Assembly: GCF_008831285.2 (NCBI RefSeq)
Contig: NC_045148.1
Coordinates: forward strand, 16,966,802 to 17,030,801
Length of the DNA: 64,000 nucleotides
Direction: 5' to 3'
DNA from: Nymphaea colorata
Lineage: Eukaryota > Streptophyta > Magnoliopsida > Nymphaeales > Nymphaeaceae
Shown here: in pieces, positions 24,100 through 36,341 of the stretch
Layout: the number at the start of each line of letters is the position of its first letter
Position numbering within the stretch: the first letter of the stretch is position 1
Translations under genes and position numbers: made by a program
The notes under the pieces: model-generated
Database searches by the model: none
The model's input: the letters and a program-made list of their open reading frames with translations, nothing else
Told to the model about the DNA's origin: nothing

Positions 24100-27000
24100 C
24101 TCGTGGATGACGATGCCATCAGAAGCAATTTGATGCTTAACGGCGAAGTCTAGGTAACGTGTGCCAATTAGAAGACGCGTTTCCGTTGTCTGGGAGGAAA
24201 TTGTTGCCCCGGTACTGATGGTGATGTGTCGCGTACAACCAAAGCAGATTTTGGTAATTTGTTAAAAAAATGTCTTTTTATAGTTTTTATTTTTATTCTT
24301 TTGTTTACAAATTTTATTTAGTGTGAATTAAGGGTATTTTAATCATTAACCATATTATTTGTGCATGATAATAAACCAGGTTAGGAAATCACACCAATAT
24401 GATGGAATCAGGCCGTTTTATGCTATAAAATCACCATACCCAAGTGGGTCTAACTGTTTTTTAGAAGTTTGTAAAAGTTGATATCGACTTTCATTCATAA
24501 GAGCATTTTCTCTCCTGTTCTTTGAGATCCTAAATCCCTCCAACAATAATAAACTAGCTCGCTCAAGGCTCAATCAAGCTGGGTTAAGACGGACACAAAG
24601 CCCTTGTCAGCATCATTGACCTGGCTCGCTAGGTTCTCGGACTGGCCTGACCATCAACTTTATGCCTGTCACGTACCCGGTTCAATACCCATTTCCAGAT
24701 GTCTTACGAACCTTCTAATACCTATCAAGAACTTAGGAAGAGAAAAACATGAAAGGATGGTATCTAAAAGTGGGTATCGTACCTAATTGCCTTAGTTAGG
24801 ATCATCCATTTACTGGGTCACAAGCCAGGATCCGCCAAGTTGGTTAGGTTCATCAAATAATTACATGTTCTTTTTTTTTCTCTTGCATTGCTCAATACTG
24901 AAGGTTTTTTTTTTTTTTTTTTTTTACCTGAAAAATATCACAAACTTTACTCCATATACCCAAAAACTTATATTACATGTTATTTAGTTTTACTATACGA
25001 GTTTGCCAACTATGATAATGGAAAACAACAATATGCATTTGACAAGCCTCTCTACAAAAAATATACATGACAAGTTTCGAGAGTAGTTGCCGGGAAAGAA
25101 ACAAAAGGGAGCTCCGGATGGCATCATTGCCTCCTATCACTTCCCTCCACTCATCTGTCGACGTCCTTCGCACGCTAATGAGTTGGAAATACGCTTTCTC
25201 TTCTCCTCAGAGTTATTGCCTGCGCAAATGGGCATTGAATGAAGCTAAGACTGGTCACCGTCTGGTACACAATACCTGGCTTCACTGGGACGTGGGCTCG
25301 GGCCCAGGGAAAAGGTATCCGTGTCAGCCCGACTTATTATCGGGTCGGCTTGGGTAGGCCCAATAAGCTCGATTCGATTTCGATAATGTATTTTTTTAAA
25401 TTTTTAATTAATATATATATATTATAATTATATATTTTTATATTAAAAATATATTTTTAAATTTAATTGGACCAGGACAATGCCGAGCTTGAGCTCGGGT
25501 TTTACGAGTCGAGACTTGGGCCCAGTTTTTGGATGTCAAGCCGACCTGATGCCGAGGCTTATTCCCAACACTACAAACCCTTAACTACCATTATTATATA
25601 CACATATATACAAAATTGCGGATGTAGGAGAGGGGCATTAAGTATAAAATTTAAAAAAACACGAATATGTAAATGAAAAAAATTGTTCAAAAATATTAAT
25701 ACAAAAATAAATAGTTTTTTGGAGCCAGTATGGACAATTGTTCATATGTAGCCCACACCTGCTTCCGCCTCACTCACGGTGGATCCGACTTGGATCCACT
25801 TAACGGGACTAAAATTCGCCAATTCCAAATCTGGCCTAGCTAGCTAATAAGCTACAGATTAAGGTTGAAGCACAAAACCTGACTTTCTAGAACTGAATTA
25901 ATAGCCGGTCCGAGTAACTGAAGGTTTCATTTATGCAGACTAGATCCAAACCTGCCTGGTAATTGGATCTTGTTCTACTTACCTTTCATTCTTGACTAAA
26001 TTGATTACCAATCAGGACAAACGATGTACAAATCGGAAACCTCTAGTAAATTTCGGTGTCGAAAAGCCACACCCATGACTCTAGTTAAATAATTTTGTAC
26101 TCTATTTAATTGAAAGTTTAGGAATTATCACTAAAACATATGCAGTATTGTGGCCAAAAAATATTTTCCATCTTTGAAAACATGATGTTTCATTTAAAAT
26201 AATCGTTTCACCCGCGTACTGATCTTCAATAAACAAAGTTAACAAACCATATATGTCATCCTAAGGAAAGAAAACTTGAATAAGGAAACGTGGAAAGTAT
26301 GGAAAAATATAAAATAATAGAGATAGACCCAAGTTAAAATAACTCACATTAATGCGAGATCCACTCGAGATTTCGCACATAAATGAGTGCACAAGATTGG
26401 TGGCAGCATTAATTACAGCGGATCATGATCTTGAGTAATGTCGAAGAACTTATAAGCAAACTACGGGTCAATCATGATCTTCATTATATAGATCATGTCC
26501 TATTTGTGATAAAGTTTTTGGTGTGAACATGAGAATATATATATATATTCTCATGTTCACACCAAAACTTTAATGGTGCCCTCTTCTTCATTATTTATGG
26601 CGCTTGTCCAGCTATCAGCAGCAGGTTCTTCACTGTGCACCGAATCGGTCGAACCACTCCATTAAGAGAGGTGCAGAGATTACATTAAAAAAAATTAATT
26701 GGGGGCTAGGCCATGGCTCCACAAAAAAAAATTACATTAGAAAAATAAAAAACTGTTAATTGTGCAATGTATTTTTTTTTATTTCGGTTCGGTTTGGTCC
26801 TATCTAAATTTGAGGTTAAACTATTTGGCATGCCTCAGAACAAAGTCCCCACCCCGGTCTCAACCCACTTTCTAACATAAATGTTAGGACCTAAAAAATG
26901 TAAGGAACATGACAACAAACAAAACTCTTTTTAAGCCCTTGAAGATATCCTCCAATATTCAAAGCAGCTTTGATTAAACTTTTCAAAGAAGGGACACTAC

Positions 27001-28711
27001 AATCTACCACTTTTAAGGTACATACTATAGTGAGTATGAGACCTTAGGTTTGAATGTTGAATTGTGCGTCGATGCGGCTAAAACAAATTCACTCCCATAT
27101 TGGGTTTAGGCCCTAGTCCGATGGATCTCAAAGATACAATATAGCATGCACCAACATTAGTAAAACTCGGATCCAACCCATGTCATGCACGTGCCATGCC
27201 TATTTGTATGAGGCCTTGCTGTTCTCGAAATTATGTTGTAAGGCTCCAAAGCCAACTTCAGCCAGCCAGAAAATTTAAAGAAATCAAACAAACAGCACAA
27301 GTTTGTTTGGTGTGAACACCACGGATTAACAATGTGGTCTTAGGACATTCTAACAAGACCTTTGATAGGCTGGTGTGGGCAGTAGCCCACACAAGCCGAC
27401 AAGCAGTTCTGCTACTGGTTCAGTTCACAACATTGAAGAATTTAGAAGCTTTTAACTGAAGGGCGTTGCAGTAAACAGCTTGCTGGGGGTTAGGCCCACT
27501 TCTTTTATTCAACAGAGAATGAATATTTACATCAAGGAAACAACCATCAACTTTTACAATGCACAAAACCAAGGAACTGATTCAACCCTTGGAAGCACAA
27601 AAACACAAAACAACACCAAAAGTTAAACTGCACAAAAACATCATCATCTCGAGAATGTATATATGATTCTTTACAAAATGCCCCATTTCAGCTATAGCCG
27701 GCCTTCTTTCTTGGTGTTTTGATATACTCCCAGGCAGATGCAAACGAAGGGTCCGATCAGGTTGCAAGCCGGTCGCCATAATATGTGTTGGCGACAGCGT
27801 TTTCCTTTTCAGAAAAACAAATCATAGCATAAAATTCCCACAAAAAGTAATTTTCCAAAAAATGACTTCTCTTACATTTTTCCCAACAAAAGCTTTGGAA
27901 ATTAAGGCCCAAAAATTATGCCCCAGTAAATTGAAGGCTGAAGAAGCATTTGGAGTTTGACACCTTCATTTAAACTAGTTTTGTGAAAATTTGGTTTGTG
28001 AAAGGCTTTATCAAAATAAGGTTTTTCTCAAACCCAACTTCGATATCGCCCATCCACTCCATGAACGTTACTTGATCATAAGCAAAAACCAGTTTCATGG
28101 TTATCAACTTTTATGTTCAAAGCCTGGTCTTCTCTTGTCAATCTTTTTTGCCCCCCAAATATGACAAAACAAGATATTTTCACCGACAATTTGTATTAAT
28201 TTTTTCTTTCAAAGACTACAAAAGATCAGTTGCAAGATCACGATCTTGGCTCAAACATTTTTTAAATATTTTCTGTTTGCCTTTTAACGAATGGATCTTT
28301 GGCCTGTCTCTCCTTTCTTGAAGGCAAAAAACGAATGCATACAGTGACTCCATACAAGGTGTTCATAAAAAATCAAGTTGCAGAAGATGAAAAGTGCTCC
28401 TCAAGTTTGGGAAAATGTGCTTTAAAAATATACTAGAAACAAGTTCCATTATTATGACAAGTTCCAGCGGAGGAACTCGCAGAATTCCACATAAAAATGT
28501 ATAGATTTTTCCATATGACAAGCATATATAATAATATGAAACCAAGTACATGTACAATCTCAGACAAAGTGACCATCAAAAGAGCACAAGCAGAACTGCC
28601 AAATTAAGTTAAAAAAAAGGAATAAAAAGAAGCTCTTAACTGCACACAGTCAACTAGTCCATGAATCTAAACTCGATCATTCGTCTTACGGTGGAAGATG
28701 ACGTCTGCCAT
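24100..28711. other. Intergenic region B to C, start of duplication unit 1
   Basis: No gene can be supported. About 25,730-25,770 carries the interspersed word set around GCCCACACCTGC. About 26,100-26,480 is colinear with 33,480-33,735 plus 34,550-34,700. From about 27,365 the sequence runs in parallel with 34,850 onward, up to and through gene C. A perfect 52-bp palindrome is at 26,516-26,567. The short frames are not conserved between the two duplicated copies, which argues against coding. Confidence 0.55.
26516..26567. repeat. Perfect 52-bp palindrome
   Basis: Each half reads TTTTGGTGTGAACATGAGAA followed by an alternating AT centre; all 26 base pairs match, and the axis lies between 26,541 and 26,542. 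It could extrude as a cruciform or fold as RNA. It lies in duplication unit 1, in the stretch that unit 2 does not share. Confidence 0.95.
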
Positions 28712-29113
28712 CTACTTGATCAAACAGAGCAGAACTGCAAGAACAGAAATGGGTAGGCTCGAGGCGAGCAGCAGGAGCATCCCCAGAGCCACGCCGGGCC
28801 TTGTGCTCATCAGAAACCTCTGCAACTGACCCACCCCTTCGCACACATCCGCATAATACGAGGCATAGTACCTCTTCTCCCACTTCATCCAGTGCGACGG
28901 CGCCTCCCACTTGCTCTCCGCCATCTTCATCTCCTGAATCCTCATCCTCAGCACAATCATGTTCTCGTCCACCATCCTGCCACCCAACCTCCAGTCGTCG
29001 GAATCTTTTCCGGCCGTCCCCTGCATCCGCAAGCACGGCCGCCTGGTACGGGTCCTGAAGTAAGGATGGAGCAGCGGCTTGAAAATCAGAGGACTCCTCG
29101 AAGCGGCTTTCAT
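28712..29113 (-). CDS. Array gene C: small plastid-type membrane protein
   Basis: A single-exon gene of 133 residues starting MKAASRSPLIFKPLL; the start is aligned with the other copies. The leader to residue 46 is rich in Arg, Thr and Pro, and transit-peptide-like. The central block is MVDENMIVLRMRIQEMKM (47-64) and APSHWMKWEKRYYASYYAD (71-89). Here Lys replaces the Glu that every other copy has in WMEWEK. LMSTRPGVALGMLLLL and a hydrophobic stretch to about residue 131 form the membrane segment. The protein ends at LIK, some 12 residues before gene A. The codons after the stop read MADVIFHR, resembling the VDVAIHQ tail of A, which suggests a stop-gain in the ancestor of C and D. Function is unknown. 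Confidence 0.78.
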   Translation of the reverse strand: MKAASRSPLIFKPLLHPYFRTRTRRPCLRMQGTAGKDSDDWRLGGRMVDENMIVLRMRIQEMKMAESKWEAPSHWMKWEKRYYASYYADVCEGVGQLQRFLMSTRPGVALGMLLLLASSLPISVLAVLLCLIK

Positions 29114-32100
29114 GGTGGCTGTTGATCTTTATGCGTCAGGTTCTTTGATGATGAGAACGATGTCTATGGATATGTACTGGAGCGTGCTTAGCAGTGCAAG
29201 CAGATGAACATTGCGTGTTAAAAGCAAGTGAGCACGCTGATCGCACGCGCTTGCTGAAGCACAAAAATTATTGGGAGGGGGAGGTCGGCACTTCTCGTGG
29301 AATACAGAGACAACTCGATCGTCACGGACCTCAGATGTAATTAGCCTTTTGATATCAATAAAGTAATTTGATCTCGGATGGGTCTTTGTCTTTGAAAGGA
29401 TTACGAAACGTCGCCTCGGCGAACAACAAAACGACTGCCTAACTTTTGAATTCCATCGTGCAGGCGCTCAAAAAGATTAAAAGTAATTCTCAAGTTGTTG
29501 TCCCCAAAAAGTATTATTAAAAAATTAACAATAAAATTTTAAAAAACCTTGCCGACGGCAACCATGATGACCCCGCACCCTGGCCGCCATTAACCCCTGC
29601 CGTCAAACAAGAGGCAGACAAGACAAGACAAGCGAGGGTTTAAAGCAGTCCATCCACTAACAGCAAGGGTGGGCGGGCTGCTGTCAACCGCATCCTCGCC
29701 GCCGGGGGACGGTCGCCGTCTGTCGGCGATGCTCGCTTGTCGATTGATGGTCGACGGGCTGTCGTCGACCATAATTGACGCTCGACGGCCGACGAGGATC
29801 AATGGCAGCTCGCGTAAAATTTTGTTTGTTGTTTTCTTTTCAAGTTCTGGTAAAATATCCTTTAGGAGTGCAATTTTATTTTTTGTTTTATTATTTTAAC
29901 CTTCTTTATCAAGAACAATGACGATGCATACGATATGAAATTAATGGGTCAAGCAGTTGTTTGTTGCGGGCATTTTCCAATTTTTTTTCCTTTTATCACG
30001 TTAATAAGATTTTATAAGGAAAGAGAATTCGTCGATCGAAAATTACTAAAATTTCGAATTATACGATCTTACTTTTACATCCCAACAAATTGTTCACACG
30101 ATCGATTCGTGAGCATCGAACATAGATGTTGTATTCTGTATTGGTAAGGGGTTAAAGAAGACAGATTCATAAAATAAAACAGTTGTAATAATATTTCAGA
30201 AATCTGACACATTTAAAAAAAAAAGATTCACGAAACGATAAAATACTATTGGTGCTAAATGGCCTCAAATGTCACAATTTTGAGGAAATTTCTGAAGGTT
30301 AAGCTGATTACCTCCGATCTCAGATCGATCGGAGGTGGGATCTCATTTTGAGATCCTCAGTTTAACAAAGAACAACACATATGAACTCCTTGGATTTCAG
30401 ATCCACGAAGGGCCTGAAATCCACGGGCTTCAGGTCCGACCAGCAGAGGTCGTGGCTCTTTTTTCAGCAATGTGGTTGCCCTCTTTTTCCAGCAATGTGG
30501 TTGCCCTCTTTTTCCAGCAAGCCGTTCCTCCTTTCCAAGGGAGAGAGAGAGAGTCGCCTGGACATGGCCGTCGCCGGCAATGGCACCTCGCCGAAAACCC
30601 ATTCGTCGGCGGCCCTCGCATGCTCTCACGGGTGAGCATCGGTGCGTTGGTGAGCGACATGCGTTGATGAGAGAGATCTGATGCTTAAAAAAGAAACGTC
30701 CCATATAGAGGGTGACTTTAAAACCATGGATTTCAGATCCGACGATCTGAAATCGGCCCCCGATCTTACATCCGGGGCCACCAAATGCAGCCGACAAGAA
30801 AAACTATCATCTACTTGAGTTTGCAAACCCGAAAGCCACGATTTAGAAGTAAAAAATTGCAACTAGCCACCTAATAGCTATAGATTGTGTTTGAAAGCTT
30901 CGGACCTTAAACACAATGCAGCATGAAAAAGTGTCTTTTGGTAGATCTTCAATTTAAACAAACTAAAAGATGTTAAAAGATGTGTTTTGAGAGATTTTCT
31001 ATTTAAACAAACTACGGATCTGATAGCATGTTAAAAACCATGGATTTAAGGTCGGATGAATTTGAGATCTTAAGAATTTCAAATCACCATAGTCTCAAAT
31101 CGGGGGTAAAACAAACAACCATAAGGATTGTATCATTTTGGCTGGTAGATTAATCCTCCATGTTGACATGGCCACAGTTTTTTTTAATAGAACATGAGAA
31201 GGTGATTTGTCCTCTACCATTCTGCAGCTTGATTTAAAAAAACCACTTCGGAACAAAGACTTTCTAAAATTAGGTGACAATTACTTTTCATGTTTGCCAC
31301 ATGTTTGCCGATGGGTGGAGCAAGAAATTATTGACTAAGGAGCATTAGTAATAAATTTACCAACATGTAATTGAAGGGCAATGCTCGGATATGTCAATAT
31401 AAAAATAAACAATTTTTTCTAATCGAGCAATTGCCCACATCTGCCTCTGCCTGACCCACTTTTCATATTATATATATATATATACTTATCCAAATCCAAA
31501 CAAATCACTTGTGCAAAGAGATGCCGTTCTTTTTTGTATCAGGTAGCATGTGCTATAATTAAAGGATAGGGAAAAGACAACGAGCATACGCAATCTGAAT
31601 AATCGTTTCATCCTTGTAACGAAAGTGGTATTCCCCAATTGTTTCGGTGTCTAGTGATTCAAAAACAGATAATTCGAAAGTTTGGCAGCTAATCGCATGT
31701 CTAAGATGGGGAAAAAACGGCTTAATGAATGCAAAGCTTGCCTAGTTGACTGACCCATTAATTTCCATACTATAATCTTTACATAAAAATTAACCAAGAA
31801 GTTGAAGATATCTATAAAGTGGAAAAGTAAATATGAGGTAAATAATGGTAAACAACTATAGTTAGTCTGTATATAATGATAATTCTATGCGGTTGTATGT
31901 CAGATGTTGCTGTATAATTAAAAATTACACGTTATACTTGCTAGACGTCAATGGTCATGTAATAATCTATTTGTAAATATATAATCAAGCTGAGAATTTC
32001 GTCTTCCTTTTTTGTCAATTTTTTTTTTTTATGTGGAAGGATGAAAATTCTTCAAAAAATTGTTCTTTATGAATCCCATATGACGCCATCATATCAGTTT

Positions 32101-33739
32101 ATTACTAAACACATTTGTTACACCTGTAATATGAATATGCATGTTTGGCATTTTATTTTGAACACAAGATTCCCTCACGTCCCTCATAAGATCAGAAGCA
32201 GGGCCGTTTAGACGCCCCATCGTCTTCTTTCTCGGTTTCTCTCTAAAGCTGGTTCTATGGCGTGTGATTGTTCAAATCTCATATTCATCATATTTAATAA
32301 ATTGATGGAGATGCTACAGTGGTTCTGTGTTTTGTATAAATAAATTTCGAGGAAGAAGAATCATTTAGTTTGTCAACGCCAAAAAGCGCCAGCATTAGTT
32401 GTAATACAACATAAAGCTCGAGGATTAAGAATCATTTAGTTAGGCAATTCCAAAAAGTTAGTCATAAAATTCTATCTGCCTACATTATAAAAAAATTATA
32501 GTTCAGTAGAAGACTAATCCAAATCCAAACAAACGACGACTCTAATTAATAAATGTAGTCTTCGGTATCTGGTGCTAACTACAATCGTCCCGTAGCATGC
32601 ATGTGACAGAAATGGAAGAAAAGGCAGGGATTTTTTTTCTCTTAAGCATGAATGCACTAAATATCCTCCAAAGGGTTGCCACAATGATCCGAACACAAAG
32701 TTGATAGGTGACTAGTCTTCATTTCAAAGTTTTATAGCATCAGCCATCTATAATGTAAAAAAGGAACATTGAAGTACAGACGGAAAGCGTCATCTTGGAG
32801 TACCAAAACTAATCCTTGACCCTGATGCCCCGTTTGATGTGAGAGTAAATTTTGAGCGGCAAAATTATCGTGGAAAAAAAATGGATGGTAGAAAGTTGGA
32901 CCTCCCCCAGGCCTGACTTCTTTTTTAGGGTAAATTTACACGGATCCATTGAATTTGGCAAGGTAATTTTTTATGTGTTTGATTTGAGTATGAAAAGTCA
33001 TACAAAAAGTCAGAGAGAGAGAGAGTCTAGTGTACCTGTTGAGAGGGAAGAGGGACAGAACAAAATACAAAACATGGAAGCATGAGATCTAAAGGTGTTC
33101 ATCATGCCGAATTGGGCCCCGATACCTGGTTTGGGACAGCCGGATCCAGCTAGTTTTTTCAATTAGACCAGCCTGCCTGTAAGTCAAATAGTCAGTCCAG
33201 ACTCAGCCCACCATCGGCCAGGTACCCGACCTAATGTCCATCCTTACACAATATATTGCACATGCTAATTTGCTTTGTTAGGTAAGACTGCATTCTTTTA
33301 TAAAACTACATTCACATGCTTCTCCATGGTCCCTACGGTCATCGACTCATGGGAAACAATAACCTCCATCTTTATCAAATCTACGAAGAAAAATACCATA
33401 CAAATGTCGAGAGAACTTGCCATGAAAGAAAAGAAAGGGAGCTACAAGGTTTTGAGCTTTCTATACATAAACTGCGCCTATTTTAAACATTATCTAATTG
33501 AAGGTTTAGGAATTATCACTAAAACATATGCACCATTGCGGCCAAAAAATATTTTCTATTTTTAAAAACTTGATGTTTCATTTAAAGTAATCGTTTGTCC
33601 AGCGCCGGAAATACTTTCCGTTCAACCCCATGCTAATCTTCAATAAACAAACCCTGTGAGTCATCACAAGGAAATAGAACTTGAATAAGGAAACGTGGAA
33701 AGTATGAGAAAATTTAAATAATGGAGACGGAACCAAGTT
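29114..33739. other. Intergenic region C to unit 2
   Basis: No gene can be supported. About 29,540-29,820 is a GC-rich block also present upstream of gene D (36,780-37,160). About 30,458-30,525 contains three near-perfect copies of a unit around CTCTTTTTCCAGCAATGTGG. About 30,815-31,460 is the older paralogue of 22,990-23,480. The remaining DNA is AT-rich, with an (AT)n run near 31,470. Confidence 0.5.
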
Positions 33740-34547
33740 CCCATGGAAATTCTAAGGAGAGATGGCTCCCTTCTTTTATTTAGAAGGAATTAGCTATACA
33801 AAAGAACTTTAAAAAAGAAAAAAAATGAAGCAACCAGATGCTTAGCATCATACATAGAAATAAGCAACACTTGCCTCTGTTGTCTAACCTCAGTCAAATT
33901 CATGCCTATTTCGGTGAGCGAGATCATCCCACCACCCGAAGCGAGGCCCGAAGGCCTCTCCATTGCTCCTACTTCTGGGGCTCTAGCTACGAATCTTTCT
34001 TGATTGCAACTACCATACAAGGAGAGCATCAGTTCAGCCGGTGGGTGATCTTTAAAGTGAAACAGAAACCATTCTGACCTGCCACCATTGTTTCACGGGT
34101 GGGACGAGGCCCGGTGATGTCTCACCCTCAGAGGGGCGACCGGTGCAGCATGATGCTGTTGTTATTCCAGAAGCGGCCAAAGCAGACATGAGAAGCCATT
34201 GCACATGGTGCTCACTCTAAGTGGATCTCAAGCAATCGAAGATTGGCCCGTGCTGTTCCTTCATCTACAAGGCTTTTTCCGGCATTAAATCACTTCCTGG
34301 TGTGCCATGTGATCTTCCTATTTGTTTTCTTGGCGTTACTCCAATCGTCCTCACTAGATGCTACTCCCCATTGTGAAGAAGTCGCCCTCAGTTGTTTACT
34401 CCCCAGCATAAAATGGTGTACCCATATTATGGCCTGACCAGTTACGCTAGACTCCTTGTGACCAATCAAATTAAGTATATCAAGTTTCCCTCTATTGAAT
34501 AATAAACCTTTCCATAACCTCTTTAATATCAATCCGCCAACCATACT
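33740..34547. mobile_element. Unclassified 0.8-kb insertion in unit 2
   Basis: Compared with unit 1, where GAGATAGACCCAAGTTAAAA is continuous at about 26,320, unit 2 is split by this segment. The flanks repeat as TGGAGACGGAACCAAGTT (33,722-33,739) and TGGAGATGGACCCAAGTT (34,548-34,565), two mismatches in 18, which resembles a decayed target-site duplication. Open frames inside (for example minus strand 33,790-34,029) have no recognised domain, and there are no clear terminal repeats or A-tail. A truncated LINE or other mobile segment is possible. Confidence 0.55.
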
Positions 34548-34746
34548 TGGAGATGGACCCAAGTTAAAATAACTCAAATTAATGTGAGATCCACCATAGG
34601 TTTTCGTACATAAATGAGTGCACAAAGTCGTTGGCTGCATTAATTACATTGGATGGTGCGGAGTAATGTCGATGAGCTTATAAGCAAACTACGGGTCAAT
34701 GAAGGTTGGGGCTGGTTCATTTGCTGCAGTCGTTCGATCAATTCTT

Positions 34747-34798
<52 letters not shown>

Positions 34799-35930
34799 TA
34801 AAATGCGTTATTAAAAATAAAGAAATTTTAAGCAAGAAGAGGACACGACTGGCTGGTGTAGGCAGTGGCCCACACGAGGGCCTGTCCCTTTGTTAGACTT
34901 TGTAACATTTAATTATGTGATGGGTCCGACGGCATTGCAAGTCGGTCGCCATAAATGGACGGGCGTTTTATAAAATACTTGATGTCGGACTGGGATCGCA
35001 TAAGTAAGACTTATATGGCACATTGTCCACATGCTTTTATGGTTGATTATATAGCAAGTGCTGGTGATGACGTTTTTCCTTATGTAAGAAAACAAATCAC
35101 ATTTAAAAATGCATGAAGATTCATACATATGTATAAAGCGTATTTTTTTCCAAAAAATTAACTTCTCTTACTTTTATCCCAATAAAAACTTTAGAAATCA
35201 AGGTCTAAAATATATCTTGTAATAAATTGCAGGCTTACTGGAGCATTTGGAATCTGACATCTTCATTCAAACTAGTTTTGTGAAAACTTAGTTTGTGAAA
35301 GGTTGATATCATCCAACCACTCCAAGAACGTTATTTCATAAGCAAAAACCAGTTTATGGTTCTCAACTTTCATCTTCAAAGCCTGCCTTGTCTTGTCAAT
35401 CTTTTTGCCCCCAAATATGACAAAGCAAGATAGTTTCGCCGACGATCTGCAATATTTTTTTTTCAAAGACCATAAAAGATCAGTTGCAAGATTGTCTTGG
35501 CACAAGCGTTTCTTTCTTTAATATTTCCCATTTGCCTTTCAAAGGATGCATCTTTGGCCCGTCTCCCCTTTCAACGAACCCCATTCAGTGACTCCACACA
35601 AGGTGTTCATCAGATATCAAGTTAAAGGAGATGAAAAGGGAAAATTTTACTCTAAAAATCTACATGAAACAAGAGTTCCATTATTTATGTCAAGTGCCGA
35701 TAGAGGAACTGGCGGTACTCCATGTACAAATGAAAAGATTTTTCCCCAAGATAGGCATATTATGAACCCAAGTACGTGTACAATCTCGACCAATAAAAGA
35801 TCTGAAGCACAACAGCCAAATTAAGATAAAAAAAAAAAAGATAAAGAAGAAGCTCTAAACTGCTCACTGTTAACTACTGCATGAATCTAACTCGATCATT
35901 CTTCTAATGGTGGAAGATGACGTCTGCCAT

Positions 35931-36341
35931 CTACTTGATCAAAAGGAGCAGAACTGCAAGAACAGAAATGGGTAGGCTCGAGGCGAGCAGCAGGAGCATC
36001 CCCAGAGCCACGCCGGGCCTTGTGCTCATCAGAAACCTCTGCAACTGACCCACTCCTTCGCACACATCCGCATAATACGAGGCATGGTACCTCTTCTCCC
36101 ACTCCATCCAGTGCGACGGCGCCTCCCACTTGCTCTCCGCCATCTTCATCTCCTGAATCCTCATCCTGAGCACGATCATGTTCTCGTCCACCATCCTGCC
36201 GGCCAACCTCCAGTCGTCGGAATCTTTTCCGGCCGTCCCCTGCATCCGCAAGCACGGCCGCCTGGTACGGGTCCTGAAGTAAGGATCTCGCCCTGGGAGC
36301 AGCGGCTTGAAAATCAGAGGACTCCTCGAAACGGCTTTCAT
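35931..36341 (-). CDS. Array gene D: small plastid-type membrane protein
   Basis: A single-exon gene of 136 residues starting MKAVSRSPLIFKPLLPGRDP. The frame is open for 69 more codons upstream, but the start is set by alignment with gene C, whose upstream DNA is homologous. It is nearly identical to C. It has a nine-base in-frame difference in the leader (PGRD region) and keeps Glu in WMEWEK, but has His for Tyr in KRYHASYY. The block MVDENMIVLRMRIQEMKM and the segment LMSTRPGVALGMLLLL are unchanged. It ends at LIK like C, lacking the polar tail of A, E and F. A location in a plastid membrane is inferred from the leader and the hydrophobic segment; function is unknown. Confidence 0.78.
   Translation of the reverse strand: MKAVSRSPLIFKPLLPGRDPYFRTRTRRPCLRMQGTAGKDSDDWRLAGRMVDENMIVLRMRIQEMKMAESKWEAPSHWMEWEKRYHASYYADVCEGVGQLQRFLMSTRPGVALGMLLLLASSLPISVLAVLLLLIK

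Larger units (their letters stand above)
26100..30140. repeat. Segmental duplication unit 1 (contains gene C)
   Basis: This block and 33,480-37,490 share colinear sequence on both sides of their array genes. Anchors include TTTAGGAATTATCACTAAAA (26,117 and 33,505), AGCAAACTACGGGTCAAT (26,455 and 34,683), and GATCGATTCGTGAGCAT (30,098 and 37,457). The parts at 26,500-27,365 and 34,705-34,850 differ. The arrangement is direct and about 7.3 kb apart, which explains genes C and D as products of one duplication. Confidence 0.8.

Noticed and set aside
23688-24110. Long plus-strand frames opposite array genes (also 18,123-18,454, 28,801-29,125, 36,084-36,407, 52,132-52,503)
   Set aside because: Antisense shadows of the conserved minus-strand genes; Ser/Pro/His-rich composition comes from the reverse complement.
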